Positions 16,041 to 26,113 of a stretch of DNA of 64,000 bases are shown here, in pieces. Within the stretch, counting starts at the first letter, position 1; every line of letters begins with the position of its first letter. The notes under the pieces are model-generated. The model worked only from the letters and a program-made list of their open reading frames with translations. It had not been told where the DNA came from and ran no database searches. This DNA comes from Gemmatimonadota bacterium (GTDB taxonomy: Bacteria; Gemmatimonadota; Gemmatimonadetes; Longimicrobiales; Gaopeijiaceae). Where the stretch lies: assembly GCA_029262115.1 (NCBI GenBank), contig JAJCZZ010000099.1:1-64000 (forward strand), read 5' to 3'. The translations under genes and the position numbers were made by a program.

Positions 16041-18697
16041 CGCTGTACCGCCTCTTGATGTGGCTCGTGCTCCCGCCGGACTTCCGCCGGGACTTCGGCG
16101 AGCAGATGCGGGTCGCCGTGCGGGACAGAGTGGCATCGGCCGGAACGTCCGCTCGCGTCGGCATCTGGACGCGCGAAGTCGTCGACCTCGTGCGGACCGG
16201 GGCCAGGGAGTGGTGGGCGCTGATCACGGAACAGACGGGCACGGGGAATTTCACCAGACGGGGGGATGGGATGATGACGGAGCTGTGGAGGGATATCCGC
16301 TTTGCGATCCGAACCCTGGGGCGAGCGCCCGGGTTCACGGCGGTGGTGGTTGCCACGCTCGCACTCGGAATCGGTGCGAACACGGCCATCTTCAGCGTGG
16401 TCGACGCCGTGTTGCTCGAGCAACTCCCGTACGATGAGCCGGACCGCCTCGTCAACGTATGGCAGGATGTGAGGGAGCGGGGCGGCCCCGAGACGGAGTG
16501 GTTCAATTACGAGGACTTCGCCGACCTCGCGGCCGAGCCCAACATGCTGGCTGCGGCGGGTACCTGGGGCGGGTGGCAGCCGACTCTCACGGGCTCCGGC
16601 GAGCCCGACGTCATTACCGGAGCGTCGGTCAGCCACGAGATGTTGACGGGAGTCCTACGCGCCCAGCCGTTCCTCGGTCGTCTCCACCAGCGCCAGGACG
16701 ATGTGCCGGGTGCCCCGGGCGTGGTGGTCCTCTCCTACCGGGCGTGGCAGGACCGCTTCGGCGCCGATCCCGATGTGGTGGGCCGGAGCGTTACGCTCTC
16801 CGAGAACCCGTTCACGATCGTGGGCGTGCTCCCGCAGGGCTTCGACACGCCGTTCGTTCCCGGAGCCGAGATGTACAGCGCGCTCGGCGCGTTCGGGGAG
16901 CCGGGTTGCGGACGTGGATGCTTCGGAACGCGCGTCATCGGCCGCCTGGCGCCGGGCGTCAGCCTCGATCAGGCCCGCAGCCGTGCGCGAACGCTCGCTG
17001 CCCGCCTTGAGCAGGCGTATCCGGAAACCAACACGAACATGACGTTCAGTGTGGTCGACCTCCGCGAAGACATGACACAGGGCTCGGCACGGGGCCTCTG
17101 GGTCCTGCTGGGCGCTGTGGCGTTCGTCCTGCTCATCGCCTGTACGAATGTCGCGAACCTCCTCCTGTCCCGTGCCGCCGCGCGCGAGGGAGAGATGAGC
17201 GTTCGCGTTGCGCTGGGCGCGGGTCGCGGGCCCCTCCTCCGCCAACTTCTCACCGAAAGCCTCGTCCTGGCCCTGGCGGGTGGTACGCTCGGGTTGGCGC
17301 TGGCCTGGTGGGGCACGGCCGCGCTGCTCCGTCTGGCGCCCGACGGAGCGCTCCCCCGGCTCGACGCTGTGTCCATCGACCCCGGGGTCCTGGCCTTCAC
17401 GGCGGTGGTCACGATTCTGACGGGGGTCCTGTTTGGCCTTCTGCCGTCGTGGCGCGCGGCCCGGCCCGACGTGCACGACAGCATCCGTTCCGCCGGTCGG
17501 GGTGGAACGGGGCAAGGCGGCCGGCTGCGGAACGCCCTCGCGGTTCTCCAGATCGCAGCGGCCCTCGTGCTCCTCGTCGGTGCGGGTCTGCTGATCCGGA
17601 GCTTCGACCGGTTGAACCAGTCGGACCTCGGATTCGACCCCGAGGGTGTGCTGGCCCTCCAGCTCTCGCTGCCCAGCGGACGGTACGAAGACGCCGACGC
17701 CCGACGCTCGTTCTACTTCACGTTGATCAGTCGGTTGGAGGCCCTTCCGGGTGCGACGGCCGTCGGTGCCGTGAATTCGCTGCCCCTGGCCGGCTTCGAC
17801 GGAGACGCGGACTTCATGGTGGAGGGGGAGCCCCCCGCACCTCCCGGCGTGAGTCAGGCCACCTGGATTCGGCCCATGAGCGACGGGTACTTCGAGGCGG
17901 TCGGGTTGGAGTTGCTGCAGGGTCGCATGTTCGAGCCCGGCGACGACGCGGAGGCTCCGCGCGTCGTGATCGTCAACCAGACCATGGTCGACCGCTACTA
18001 CGACGGAGACGCGGTCGGGCGGAGCATGGCGTTCGGGAGCGAGCCCGACGACGCGACGTGGCGGACCATCGTCGGAGTCGCGCGGGACGTTCGCCACTTC
18101 GGCATCAAGGCGCCGCCGCGCCCGGCGACCTACCTGCCCTACGGACAGGTTTCGTTCGCGAACATGGCGCTGGCCGTTCGAACCAGCGGGGACCCCACCG
18201 CGCTCGCACCCGAAGTCCGACGTGTCATCTCCGACATGGATCCGTCGCTGGCTGCCTCGGGCATCCGCCCGCTCCGAGACCTGGTCGACACCGCCCTGGC
18301 GCCCGATCGCTTCGTGACGCTCCTGCTCGGTCTCTTTGCCGTGACCGCTCTGCTCCTCGCGGCGGTCGGCATCTACGGGGTCATATCGTACGGCGTAACC
18401 CGTAGGTACCGGGAGATGGGCATCCGGATGGCGCTCGGCGCCGACAGCGGCCAGGTCCGTCGGCTGGTGGTCAGGAAGGGGATGGGACTCGTGGTGGCGG
18501 GGCTGCTGGTCGGACTGGCGGCGGCGTTCGCGCTCACGGGCGTGCTCCAGAGCCTTCTCTACGGAGTGGAGGCCACCGACCCGCTGACGTTCGTGGTCAC
18601 GACGTCGATCCTGGCCGGTATCGCCCTGACCGCGAGTTGGATTCCGGCGGTGCGCGCGAGCCGGTCCGATCCTGTGAACGTGCTTCGGGAGGAGTAG
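16037..18697 (+). CDS. Large MacB-like orphan ABC permease (ADOP family)
   Basis: This 886-residue protein has the duplicated ADOP plan. An N-terminal region of about 75 residues ([15 protein letters not shown]) is followed by a first helix with [17 protein letters not shown] and a large periplasmic domain. Central helices contain [19 protein letters not shown]; a second periplasmic domain and three final helices with [20 protein letters not shown] complete it. It starts at GTG 16037 inside the padR stop. There is no ATPase within the protein or adjacent to it, so either it borrows a general ATPase or works without one. It may transport lipids or toxic amphiphiles; this is family-level inference. 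Confidence 0.9.
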   Translation: MTLYRLLMWLVLPPDFRRDFGEQMRVAVRDRVASAGTSARVGIWTREVVDLVRTGAREWWALITEQTGTGNFTRRGDGMMTELWRDIRFAIRTLGRAPGFTAVVVATLALGIGANTAIFSVVDAVLLEQLPYDEPDRLVNVWQDVRERGGPETEWFNYEDFADLAAEPNMLAAAGTWGGWQPTLTGSGEPDVITGASVSHEMLTGVLRAQPFLGRLHQRQDDVPGAPGVVVLSYRAWQDRFGADPDVVGRSVTLSENPFTIVGVLPQGFDTPFVPGAEMYSALGAFGEPGCGRGCFGTRVIGRLAPGVSLDQARSRARTLAARLEQAYPETNTNMTFSVVDLREDMTQGSARGLWVLLGAVAFVLLIACTNVANLLLSRAAAREGEMSVRVALGAGRGPLLRQLLTESLVLALAGGTLGLALAWWGTAALLRLAPDGALPRLDAVSIDPGVLAFTAVVTILTGVLFGLLPSWRAARPDVHDSIRSAGRGGTGQGGRLRNALAVLQIAAALVLLVGAGLLIRSFDRLNQSDLGFDPEGVLALQLSLPSGRYEDADARRSFYFTLISRLEALPGATAVGAVNSLPLAGFDGDADFMVEGEPPAPPGVSQATWIRPMSDGYFEAVGLELLQGRMFEPGDDAEAPRVVIVNQTMVDRYYDGDAVGRSMAFGSEPDDATWRTIVGVARDVRHFGIKAPPRPATYLPYGQVSFANMALAVRTSGDPTALAPEVRRVISDMDPSLAASGIRPLRDLVDTALAPDRFVTLLLGLFAVTALLLAAVGIYGVISYGVTRRYREMGIRMALGADSGQVRRLVVRKGMGLVVAGLLVGLAAAFALTGVLQSLLYGVEATDPLTFVVTTSILAGIALTASWIPAVRASRSDPVNVLREE

Positions 18698-18863
18698 GTG
18701 TGAGATCGACGAGACGGTTCCTGGACGTGGGCCGAGCCCTTCGAGCCCCTGTCGGGCGTACGCGTCATCGACTGACGAAGCCACCGCGACACCCCAAAAC
18801 CGAGGGACGGTCGCTGGCGTAGGGGCCCGCGAGCGACGCACCATCTCCAGCTTCGGGGCGCCC

Positions 18864-21314
18864 ATGGACCGTATTCGTCAGGACCTTCGCTTCGCCGTCC
18901 GTCAGATCGTCCGGCGCCCCGTGTTCGCTGCCGTGGCCTCCCTTTCCCTCGCCATCGGTGTGGGCGCGAACACCGCCATTTTCAGTGGCGTCAGCGCGCT
19001 CCTCCTTCGACCGGTGCCCGGTGTCAGCGAGCCGGAGCGCGTGGTGGAGATCGGTCGGTCGCGCCCGGACGGCTCGGGCTTCGATTCGTTCGCCTATCCG
19101 GACTTCGTCGACCTCCGGAGCGAAGTCGATGCGTTCTCCTCGGTGGCGGCGTACACGCTCGAGGTGTTCAGCCTGAGCCGGGGTGGGAAGGGCGAGCGGA
19201 TCACCGGGATGATGGTGTCGCCCACCTACTTCGACGTCATGGGCGTGCGCCCCGCGCATGGGCGCTTCTTGTTGGCAGAGGAAGACCGACCCGGGAGCGC
19301 GCCCGCCACCGTCGTGCTCAGCCACGCCTTCTGGTCGGGCCCCCTGGGTGCGGACCCGACGGTCGTGGGCTCGACGGTCCGGGTCAACCGGGTCCCGGTC
19401 GAGGTCGTGGGAATCGCGCCCGCCGATTTCACCGGTCACATGACCGGCTTCCAGCCCGACGTGTACCTGCCCCTTCGGAGTGCGCCTACGGTCCTCGGCA
19501 GGGACGAGAACGTCTTCGAGCAAAGGGGCTCGAGTTGGCACATGGCGGTGGCCCGTCTGGCGCCGGGCGCGGAATTGGACGATGCCGCCACGCAGGTCCG
19601 GTCCGTCTACGCCCGATTGGCCTCGGCCTACCCGGACACCAACTCCGACCGATCCGGCCGGGTGGTCCCCCTTGGACTGGTGCCGGGCGCGGGCCGGGGG
19701 CCGGTTGCCGCGTTCCTGACCGTGTTGATGGCCATGGTGGGGCTGATCCTGCTCGTGACCTGCGCCAACGTAGCCGGCATGTTCGTTGCGCGGGCCACCG
19801 CGAGGGAGCGAGAGATCGGGATCCGGCTGGCACTCGGAGCGGGGCGTGGGCAACTGATCCAGCAACTGGTCATCGAGGCGCTCCTGATCTTCTTCATGGG
19901 GGGCGTGCTCGGGACGGTACTCGGTGTGCAGCTCTTGGGACTTCTGCCCGTGGATCGCCTTCCGGTGCCGATTCCGATCGTACTCGACCTGTCTCCCGAC
20001 GTCGGCGTGCTGTTCTTCTCGTTCGCCCTGACCCTGGTGACCGGGTTGGTGTTCGGGCCGCTTCCGGCGCTCCAGACGACCCGTCACGACCTCACCACGT
20101 CGCTCAAGGACGACGGCGCGAAACGCTCCGGCACCGGGCGGCTCCGGCGCTTCTTCGTGGCCGGGCAGGTCGCACTCTCGCTGGTGCTGCTGGCGTCTGC
20201 CGGACTTCTGCTCCGCGGCCTCCAGCGGGCCTCCTCGGTCGAGACCGGCTTCGACGCGTCGGGCGCGTATCTGACCGGGGTGAACCTCGACATGGAGGGA
20301 TACGAGGGAGAATCCGGGACGCTCCTGCAGCGTCAATTGGTGGAGCGAGTTGCCGCGATTCCGGTCGCCACGTCGGCCGCCCTGTCCATCGACCTTCCCC
20401 TGGATATGGGAAGTCACGGCACGTCGGCCTACCCGGAGGGCTGGTCCGACACGGACGGCCGGGGCGGCATCGGGGTGGACTTCAACCATGTCTCGCCGGC
20501 GTTCTTCGAGACCCTGGGCATTCCCGTGCTTCAGGGTCGTGTCTTCACCGACGACGACGTGGCCGGTACGGAACGGGTCGTCGTCGTGAGCCGCACCATG
20601 GTGCGCTCGGTCTGGCCGGAGGGCTCGCCGCTCGGGCGGCGACTTCGTGTCGGCCTGGCCGGGATCCGTGAGGAGTGGTGGACGGTCGTGGGCGTCGTCG
20701 AGGACGTGAAGAACCAGATGCTGACCGACACCCCCGGGCCGTTCGTCTACCTCCCGCTCTGGCAGGTGTATCGCCCGGACACGAAAGTCGTCGTTCGCGC
20801 GGCTGGCGAGATGAGCGCCGTGGGCCCGGCGCTCCGGCGCGCGATCCTGGAGGTCGACCCGACCCTCTCGGTCGAACCGGTCATCAGCCTCGAGCGGTAC
20901 ACGAGCGTCGGCGTTCTTCCCCAGCGGCTGGCGGCGGCCATCACGACCGGGCTCGGCGCGCTGGCCCTGCTGCTCGCGGGGCTCGGCGTGTACGGGGTCG
21001 TCGCCTTCTCCGTGAGCCAACGGACCCGTGAGATCGGCGTTCGCATGGCTCTGGGGGCGGGACGGGGGCGGGTCATGCGGATGGTCCTCCGAGGCGGGCT
21101 GGGACTGGCGCTTCCCGGGCTCATCGTAGGCGGCGTGGTCGCGTCCGGCGTGGGCTTCGTACTGCGCTTCCTTCTCCTGGGACTCAACCCGCTCGATCCC
21201 GTCGCGCTCGGGGGCGTGTCGCTTCTACTTCTGGCCGTCGTGGCGTTGGCCAGCGTGGTGCCGGGACGGCGAGCAGCGGCCGTCACCCCGATCGAGGCGC
21301 TCCGCTCCGAGTAA
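18864..21314 (+). CDS. MacB/ADOP-type ABC permease without N-terminal extension
   Basis: This 816-residue permease has two MacB-like halves (first [17 protein letters not shown], centre CANVAGMFVARATARERE, end GLGVYGVVAFSVSQRTREIG). It lacks the roughly 75-residue N-terminal region seen in the other two large permeases of the window. It has its own start after 166 non-coding bases, and no padR immediately precedes it. The following gene across 234 bases is a LolD/MacB-type ATPase, a possible partner. The substrate is unknown. Confidence 0.88.
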   Translation: MDRIRQDLRFAVRQIVRRPVFAAVASLSLAIGVGANTAIFSGVSALLLRPVPGVSEPERVVEIGRSRPDGSGFDSFAYPDFVDLRSEVDAFSSVAAYTLEVFSLSRGGKGERITGMMVSPTYFDVMGVRPAHGRFLLAEEDRPGSAPATVVLSHAFWSGPLGADPTVVGSTVRVNRVPVEVVGIAPADFTGHMTGFQPDVYLPLRSAPTVLGRDENVFEQRGSSWHMAVARLAPGAELDDAATQVRSVYARLASAYPDTNSDRSGRVVPLGLVPGAGRGPVAAFLTVLMAMVGLILLVTCANVAGMFVARATAREREIGIRLALGAGRGQLIQQLVIEALLIFFMGGVLGTVLGVQLLGLLPVDRLPVPIPIVLDLSPDVGVLFFSFALTLVTGLVFGPLPALQTTRHDLTTSLKDDGAKRSGTGRLRRFFVAGQVALSLVLLASAGLLLRGLQRASSVETGFDASGAYLTGVNLDMEGYEGESGTLLQRQLVERVAAIPVATSAALSIDLPLDMGSHGTSAYPEGWSDTDGRGGIGVDFNHVSPAFFETLGIPVLQGRVFTDDDVAGTERVVVVSRTMVRSVWPEGSPLGRRLRVGLAGIREEWWTVVGVVEDVKNQMLTDTPGPFVYLPLWQVYRPDTKVVVRAAGEMSAVGPALRRAILEVDPTLSVEPVISLERYTSVGVLPQRLAAAITTGLGALALLLAGLGVYGVVAFSVSQRTREIGVRMALGAGRGRVMRMVLRGGLGLALPGLIVGGVVASGVGFVLRFLLLGLNPLDPVALGGVSLLLLAVVALASVVPGRRAAAVTPIEALRSE

Positions 21315-21548
21315 GCGCCGGTACCGCCGGGGCGGCACGCGGTTCACTGGCACTCGCACCGATTCCGCGTAGCTTTCGGATCGGCGTGCGGGGGCGGGGG
21401 AAACCCTCGCCGGGTGCACGCAGTCCAAGAGGTGCGGCTCCGTGACGTCGGGTTCGCGGATCGCGGGACCGCCAGGGGTCGGGGCGGGGGACGACGGGAG
21501 GCTTTCGCACTCGGCGAAAGCGGGTCGAATCGCAACGGAAGCGACGGG

Positions 21549-22220
21549 ATGATCAAGCTCAGAAACATTGAAAAGTCGTTCAAGACAGGCGCGGGCGAGA
21601 CCTTCGTGCTCCGGCGCATCAGCGGGGACATCGAAAAAGGTGAGTTCGTCACCATCATGGGCCCCTCGGGCGCGGGGAAGTCCACGCTGCTGTCGATCAT
21701 GGGCATGCTGGACGGCGACTGGCGCGGGGAGTACTACCTGCACGGCGAGCCCGTGCACGCCATGAAGCCGCGGGCGCGCATTGAACTGAACAAGAAGTAC
21801 ATCGGCTTCGTCTTCCAGCAGTACCACCTGCTCGACGACCTGACGGTCTACGAGAACCTCGAGATCCCGCTGTCGTACCGGAACGTGAAGCGCAAGGATC
21901 GGCAGGCGATCGTGGCGGACACGCTCGACCGCTTCCAGATCGTCGGGAAGAAGGATCTGTACCCCAGTCAGCTCTCGGGCGGGCAGCAGCAGCTCGTGGC
22001 GGTGGCCCGCGCGATCATTGCGGAGCCGACCATGATCCTGGCCGATGAGCCGACCGGTTCGCTCCACTCCTCGCAGGGCGGGATGATCATGGATCTCCTG
22101 GCTGAGTTGAATCGGGAGGGCACCACCATCATTCAGGTCACCCACAACGAGGCGTATGCGCAGTACGGCAACCGGATCATCCAACTGCGCGACGGATGGA
22201 TCGTGGAGGAGCAAGAGTAG
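21549..22220 (+). CDS. LolD/MacB-type ABC ATPase
   Basis: This 223-residue ATPase belongs to the group that energises MacB, FtsX and Lol-type mechanotransmission permeases. Walker A is GPSGAGKS, the signature LSGGQQQLVAVARAI and Walker B MILADEP. The D-loop region reads GSLHSSQG where the family usually has GNLDS, so an Asn and an Asp are replaced. The Q in the signature (normally R, GGQQQR) is also followed by L. Whether these changes slow ATP turnover is unknown. It lies directly before an NtrC-type regulator (8-base gap), and together with the upstream permeases it may form a regulated export system. Confidence 0.88.
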   Translation: MIKLRNIEKSFKTGAGETFVLRRISGDIEKGEFVTIMGPSGAGKSTLLSIMGMLDGDWRGEYYLHGEPVHAMKPRARIELNKKYIGFVFQQYHLLDDLTVYENLEIPLSYRNVKRKDRQAIVADTLDRFQIVGKKDLYPSQLSGGQQQLVAVARAIIAEPTMILADEPTGSLHSSQGGMIMDLLAELNREGTTIIQVTHNEAYAQYGNRIIQLRDGWIVEEQE

Positions 22221-22228
22221 GACGGGAG

Positions 22229-23587
22229 ATGCCGCACCGGATTCTCATCGCCGACGACCAGCCCGACGTTCTGGAGGCGCTCCGCCTCCTCCTCAAGGCG
22301 GAGGGCTTCGAGACCGAGACCGCGTCGTCGCCTCCCCTCGTTCAGCACGCCGTGGAGCAAGGGGACTTCGATCTCGCGCTGATCGACCTGAACTACACGC
22401 GCGACACCACGTCCGGGCGCGAGGGCATGGACCTTCTGTCGCGCCTGCACGAGTTGGACGCGACGCTTCCCGTAGTGGTCATGACCGCCTGGAGCAGCGT
22501 CGAAGGGGCCGTTGAGGCCATGCGGCGGGGCGCCCGCGACTATATCGAGAAGCCGTGGGACAACGAGCGGCTGCTCACGACCATCAAGACCCACGTCGAG
22601 TTGGCCCGCGCTCTGCGCCGCAGCCAGCAGCTCGAGGGCGAGAACCAGCGGCTCAAGGGCGACGGCGCCCCCGACTTCATTGCCGAGTCCAAAGCGATGG
22701 AGCCCGTTCTCGACGTCATCGAGCGGGTGGGGCCGTCGCGCGCGAATGTCCTGATCGTCGGGGAGCACGGCACGGGCAAAGAGGTGGTCGCCCGGTGGCT
22801 GCACGCGGTTTCCCCACGCGCGAAGAAGCCCCTGGTGGCGGTGAACGCCGGAGGCTTCAGTGAGGGGGTCTTCGAGTCCGAGCTGTTCGGCCACGTGAAG
22901 GGCGCCTTCACCGACGCCAAGACCGACCGCGTCGGCTGCTTCGAGTTGGCGCACGAGGGCACGCTTTTTCTCGATGAGATCGCGAACGTGCCTCTTCAGC
23001 AGCAGGCCAAGCTGCTCCGCGTCCTCGAGACCGGCGAGATCCAGCGGGTCGGCTCGTCCAAGCTCCGCAAAGTGGACGTCCGGGTGTTGTCCGCCACGAA
23101 CGCCACGCTGGGCGAAGCGGTGGCGGACGGGTCGTTCCGCGAAGACCTCCTCTACCGCCTGAACACCGTCGAGATTCGACTACCGCCTCTACGTGAACGT
23201 AGAGAAGATATCCCATTGCTGGCAAAGCACTTCCTGGCGCAGCACGCCGCGCATTATGGACGCGATCTCGACGGCTTCAGTTCGGCCGCGATGGACACGC
23301 TGATCCGTCATCCATGGCCGGGGAACGTTCGCGAACTGGAGCATGCGGTGGAGCGTTCGGTGCTGATGGCTCGCGGGGGACGAATCGACGCCTCCGACCT
23401 GGGGCTCCGCCGGAGGGAGGACGGCTCCGTTCTGATGGAGGAACTCACGCTGGACGACGCGGAGCGCATCCTGATCGAGAAGGCACTCGAGCGGTTCCAG
23501 GGGAACGTCAGCAAGGCCGCCGACGCCCTCGGCCTGTCTCGAAGCGCCTTATATCGACGCCTCCAACGGCATGACCTGAAGGAGTAG
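22229..23587 (+). CDS. NtrC-family sigma-54 response regulator
   Basis: This 452-residue protein has an N-terminal receiver domain with phospho-acceptor Asp53 in LIDLNYTR. The AAA+ domain has Walker A GEHGTGKE, the sigma-54 loop GAFTDA, Walker B GTLFLDEI and the R-finger region [14 protein letters not shown]-terminal Fis-type helix-turn-helix ([19 protein letters not shown]) completes it. GAFTDA is a common variant of GAFTGA. GGGAG lies three bases before the chosen ATG at 22229. It activates transcription from sigma-54 promoters when phosphorylated, presumably by the kinase encoded two bases downstream; target genes may include the upstream transport genes. Confidence 0.92.
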   Translation: MPHRILIADDQPDVLEALRLLLKAEGFETETASSPPLVQHAVEQGDFDLALIDLNYTRDTTSGREGMDLLSRLHELDATLPVVVMTAWSSVEGAVEAMRRGARDYIEKPWDNERLLTTIKTHVELARALRRSQQLEGENQRLKGDGAPDFIAESKAMEPVLDVIERVGPSRANVLIVGEHGTGKEVVARWLHAVSPRAKKPLVAVNAGGFSEGVFESELFGHVKGAFTDAKTDRVGCFELAHEGTLFLDEIANVPLQQQAKLLRVLETGEIQRVGSSKLRKVDVRVLSATNATLGEAVADGSFREDLLYRLNTVEIRLPPLRERREDIPLLAKHFLAQHAAHYGRDLDGFSSAAMDTLIRHPWPGNVRELEHAVERSVLMARGGRIDASDLGLRRREDGSVLMEELTLDDAERILIEKALERFQGNVSKAADALGLSRSALYRRLQRHDLKE

Positions 23588-23589
23588 GG

Positions 23590-24939
23590 ATGCCCGGTTG
23601 GTGGCGGCGCCTTACGCACGACCGGCGGGTCCTGATTATGGCGTTCCTGATCGGGCTCCCCGGTCTGGCGGCTGCCTTTGGCCTGCTGTGGCTGGGGGAC
23701 TACTCCCCCAAGGTTCAGTGGTCCGTCACCGTCGTGCTGCTGACCTTGTGGTCGGGCACGACCATGGCGCTTCGGGAGCAGGTCGTCCGCCCGCTCGGGA
23801 CGTTGGCGAACATGCTTGCGGCGCTTCGCGAAGGCGATTTTTCGATCCGCGCCCGCGTCGGCGACGGCACCGACCCGTTGAGCCTGGCCTACCTCGAGGT
23901 CAACGCGCTTGAGGAGATCCTGCGCGAGCAGCGGCTGGGAGCCGTCGAGGCCACCGAAACGCTTCGGAAGGTGCTCGAAGAGATCGACGTCGCGGTCCTG
24001 GCGTTCGACCCCGGCCAGACGCTCCGGTTGGTCAACCGGGCAGGGGAGCGGCTGCTCGGCCAGCCGGCCGCACGGCTCATCGGAAAGACGGCGGAGGATC
24101 TCCGCATGGACGACGCGCTCCACGGCGTTGCACCCCGCACGGTCGAGCTCGCCTTTCCGGGAGGGACCGGCCGGTGGGAGTTGCGCCGTTCGGTGGTACG
24201 CCAGGAAGGCTATCCCCTTCAACTCCTGGCGTTTTCGGACCTGAGCCGCGCCCTCCGTGAGGAAGAGCGGCAAGCATGGAAGCGCATCATCCGGGTGCTC
24301 TCCCACGAGATCAACAATTCGCTCGCGCCCATCAAGTCGATCTCAGGCAGTCTCCAGGGGATGCTCGACAAGGACATCCTCCCGGAGGAGTTGGACGAGG
24401 ACGTCCAGCGGGGGCTCAAGGTGATCTCCTCGCGGGCCGAGGCTCTCGGCCGGTTCATGGCCTCCTACGCGAAGCTGGCGCGTCTACCCAAACCGGATCG
24501 CGCGCCCGTGGTGGTGCGCGGGCTGGTCCGGCGCGTGGCCGATCTGGAAACACGTCTCAGCGTGCAGGTCGTGGACGGGAACGACGTGACCGTGTCGGCC
24601 GATCCCGACCAGCTCGAACAGGCGCTGATCAACCTGGTTCGCAACGCCGTGGACGCGACCCTGGAGGCCTCCGATGGCACCAACGGCACGGTGACACTCC
24701 GGTGGCTGGTGAAGGGTGGAACGCTCCACATCCTCGTCGAGGACGAGGGGCCCGGCCTGGGCGACACCGGAAACCTGTTCGTGCCCTTTTATACGACCAA
24801 GCCGGGCGGCTCCGGGATCGGGCTCGTGCTGTCCCGGCAGATCGCCGAAGGGCACGGCGGGTCACTCGAATTGGAGCACCGGGAACACGTTGCGGGCGTT
24901 CGGGCGCGCCTCACGCTTCCGATGGACCTTTCGGCCTGA
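23590..24939 (+). CDS. Sensor histidine kinase (NtrB/NtrY-like)
   Basis: This 449-residue kinase has two membrane helices (about 15-35 and 44-62) with almost no periplasmic loop, then a HAMP-like linker and a PAS-type domain (about 125-215). The dimerisation domain has phospho-acceptor His239 in RVLSHEINNSLAPIK, and an HATPase_c domain (NLVRNAVDATLEA, EDEGPGL, GSGIGLVLSRQI) follows. The short periplasmic part suggests it senses a membrane or cytoplasmic signal. Its partner is the NtrC-type regulator encoded two bases upstream, so the pair is one operon. Confidence 0.9.
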   Translation: MPGWWRRLTHDRRVLIMAFLIGLPGLAAAFGLLWLGDYSPKVQWSVTVVLLTLWSGTTMALREQVVRPLGTLANMLAALREGDFSIRARVGDGTDPLSLAYLEVNALEEILREQRLGAVEATETLRKVLEEIDVAVLAFDPGQTLRLVNRAGERLLGQPAARLIGKTAEDLRMDDALHGVAPRTVELAFPGGTGRWELRRSVVRQEGYPLQLLAFSDLSRALREEERQAWKRIIRVLSHEINNSLAPIKSISGSLQGMLDKDILPEELDEDVQRGLKVISSRAEALGRFMASYAKLARLPKPDRAPVVVRGLVRRVADLETRLSVQVVDGNDVTVSADPDQLEQALINLVRNAVDATLEASDGTNGTVTLRWLVKGGTLHILVEDEGPGLGDTGNLFVPFYTTKPGGSGIGLVLSRQIAEGHGGSLELEHREHVAGVRARLTLPMDLSA

Positions 24940-24977
24940 GGTGCACGGCACAGCTCAATCCGGACGGCGTGACGCGC

Positions 24978-25376
24978 CTACCCCTCGGGAGCGGGCGCGA
25001 CCACCTCGATGGGGTAGTCGAGTTCGGCCCACACGCCGCCCGGCGTCTCGACCCGCACGGTCATCATCCAGTCACCGGCGACGGGAAAGGGGAAGCGAGC
25101 GACCCGATACTGGCCGGCGCCCTGTCCCATGGCGGTGTCGACGGCCACGGCCACGTCCTCCCGTAGGGCCGTCACGATGACCCGGTCGCCATTGCGAGGC
25201 CGCCAATCCACGTCGGCGACTTCGAGCACGACGTCGGCCTGGCCGATCACCGGTGGGTCGGGCTCGAAGGACAGCTTCACCTGCAGGTCCCGATTGCCAC
25301 GTCGGTCGGGTCCGCAGGCGGAAGCGATCACGATGGCGACAACGAGGGTCGAGCGGAGGAGGATTCGCGAATTCAC
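24978..25376 (-). CDS. YtkA/FixH-like periplasmic lipoprotein
   Basis: With the chosen GTG start at 25376 this is a 132-residue protein with a signal peptide and a Cys in ASACGPDRR that can act as a lipobox. The mature domain has the beta-sandwich pattern of YtkA/FixH-like proteins: SFEPDPPVIGQADVVLEV, then the methionine-containing AMGQGAGQYRVARFPFPVAGDW, then a final strand. Such domains often bind copper or help cytochrome oxidase assembly, but a copper role is only a family-level suggestion here. The frame is open 150 bases further upstream without a convincing ribosome site; the start is uncertain. Confidence 0.7.
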   Translation of the reverse strand: MNSRILLRSTLVVAIVIASACGPDRRGNRDLQVKLSFEPDPPVIGQADVVLEVADVDWRPRNGDRVIVTALREDVAVAVDTAMGQGAGQYRVARFPFPVAGDWMMTVRVETPGGVWAELDYPIEVVAPAPEG

Positions 25377-25513
25377 GGTTCGAAAGACAGCGAGAAGACG
25401 GCAGTGCACACCAGCCTGGAATACTACGCTGTGCGACTTCTCCCAGACAGGGATGAGCGGCACCCGGATACATCGACCGCCGATTAACCGCTCGGCACGC
25501 AACTGTCTGGCCG

Positions 25514-26113
25514 ATGCCTGTGTCACACGGGGTGGAAGAGAGCACTACTGGCGATCACCGAGCTCCTCTTTTGACTGACATCCAAACGATCGAACGAGCC
25601 ATGGCGGGCGATGAGCGTGCCTACCAGGCCATTTACGAGGCGAATGTGGACCGTATCTACCGACTCGCGTACCGAATGGCGGGGGACGATGACCTGGCGA
25701 AGGACTTCACCCAGGAAGCGTTTCTCCGTGCGTTCTCGCGGCTCGATCAATTCCGCGGCGATGCGGCGTTCTCCACGTGGCTCCATTCCATTGCGGTCTC
25801 CGTGTCCCTGAATGGGCTGCGGAAGGTTGATCGCCACCGCAAGCGCGAACGGTCGCTGGAGGACGCCGCTCCTGTCGCGAGCCGCAACCGACAGTTGGAT
25901 CCGGGGGTGCGCGACCGGCTGAACGAAGCCGTCGACACGCTGTCGGAGATCTACCGGACCGTCTTCCTCATGCACGATCTGGAGGGCTACAGCCACGGCG
26001 AGATCGCGGAGACGTTGGGGGTGGCGGAGGGGACGTCGAAAGCACGCCTGTTCCGGGCCCGGGCCAAGCTCCGGGACGCCCTGGGAGAAGAGATGCAGGA
26101 GTATGTCCGATGA
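25514..26113 (+). CDS. ECF-type RNA polymerase sigma factor
   Basis: This 199-residue protein has the two conserved sigma regions of ECF factors. Region 2 reads DRIYRLAYRMAGDDDLAKDF then AFSTWLHSIAVSVSLN. Region 4 reads YRTVFLMHDLEGYSHGEIAE then GVAEGTSKARLFRARAKL. It lacks the region 3 of housekeeping sigmas. It directs RNA polymerase to envelope-stress-type promoters when released by its anti-sigma factor, probably the product of the next gene, whose start overlaps this stop (ATGA). The start is uncertain between ATG 25514 and several in-frame codons up to TTG 25574. Confidence 0.9.
   Translation: MPVSHGVEESTTGDHRAPLLTDIQTIERAMAGDERAYQAIYEANVDRIYRLAYRMAGDDDLAKDFTQEAFLRAFSRLDQFRGDAAFSTWLHSIAVSVSLNGLRKVDRHRKRERSLEDAAPVASRNRQLDPGVRDRLNEAVDTLSEIYRTVFLMHDLEGYSHGEIAETLGVAEGTSKARLFRARAKLRDALGEEMQEYVR

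Noticed and set aside
16655-18865. Long open frame of 736 codons on the minus strand
   Set aside because: It is antisense to the large permease, has a biased composition rich in Arg, Gly and Glu, and shows no domain motif; high-GC genes often leave such open antisense frames.
18765-21020. 751-codon open frame on the minus strand
   Set aside because: It is entirely antisense to the third permease with no recognisable protein features or ribosome site.
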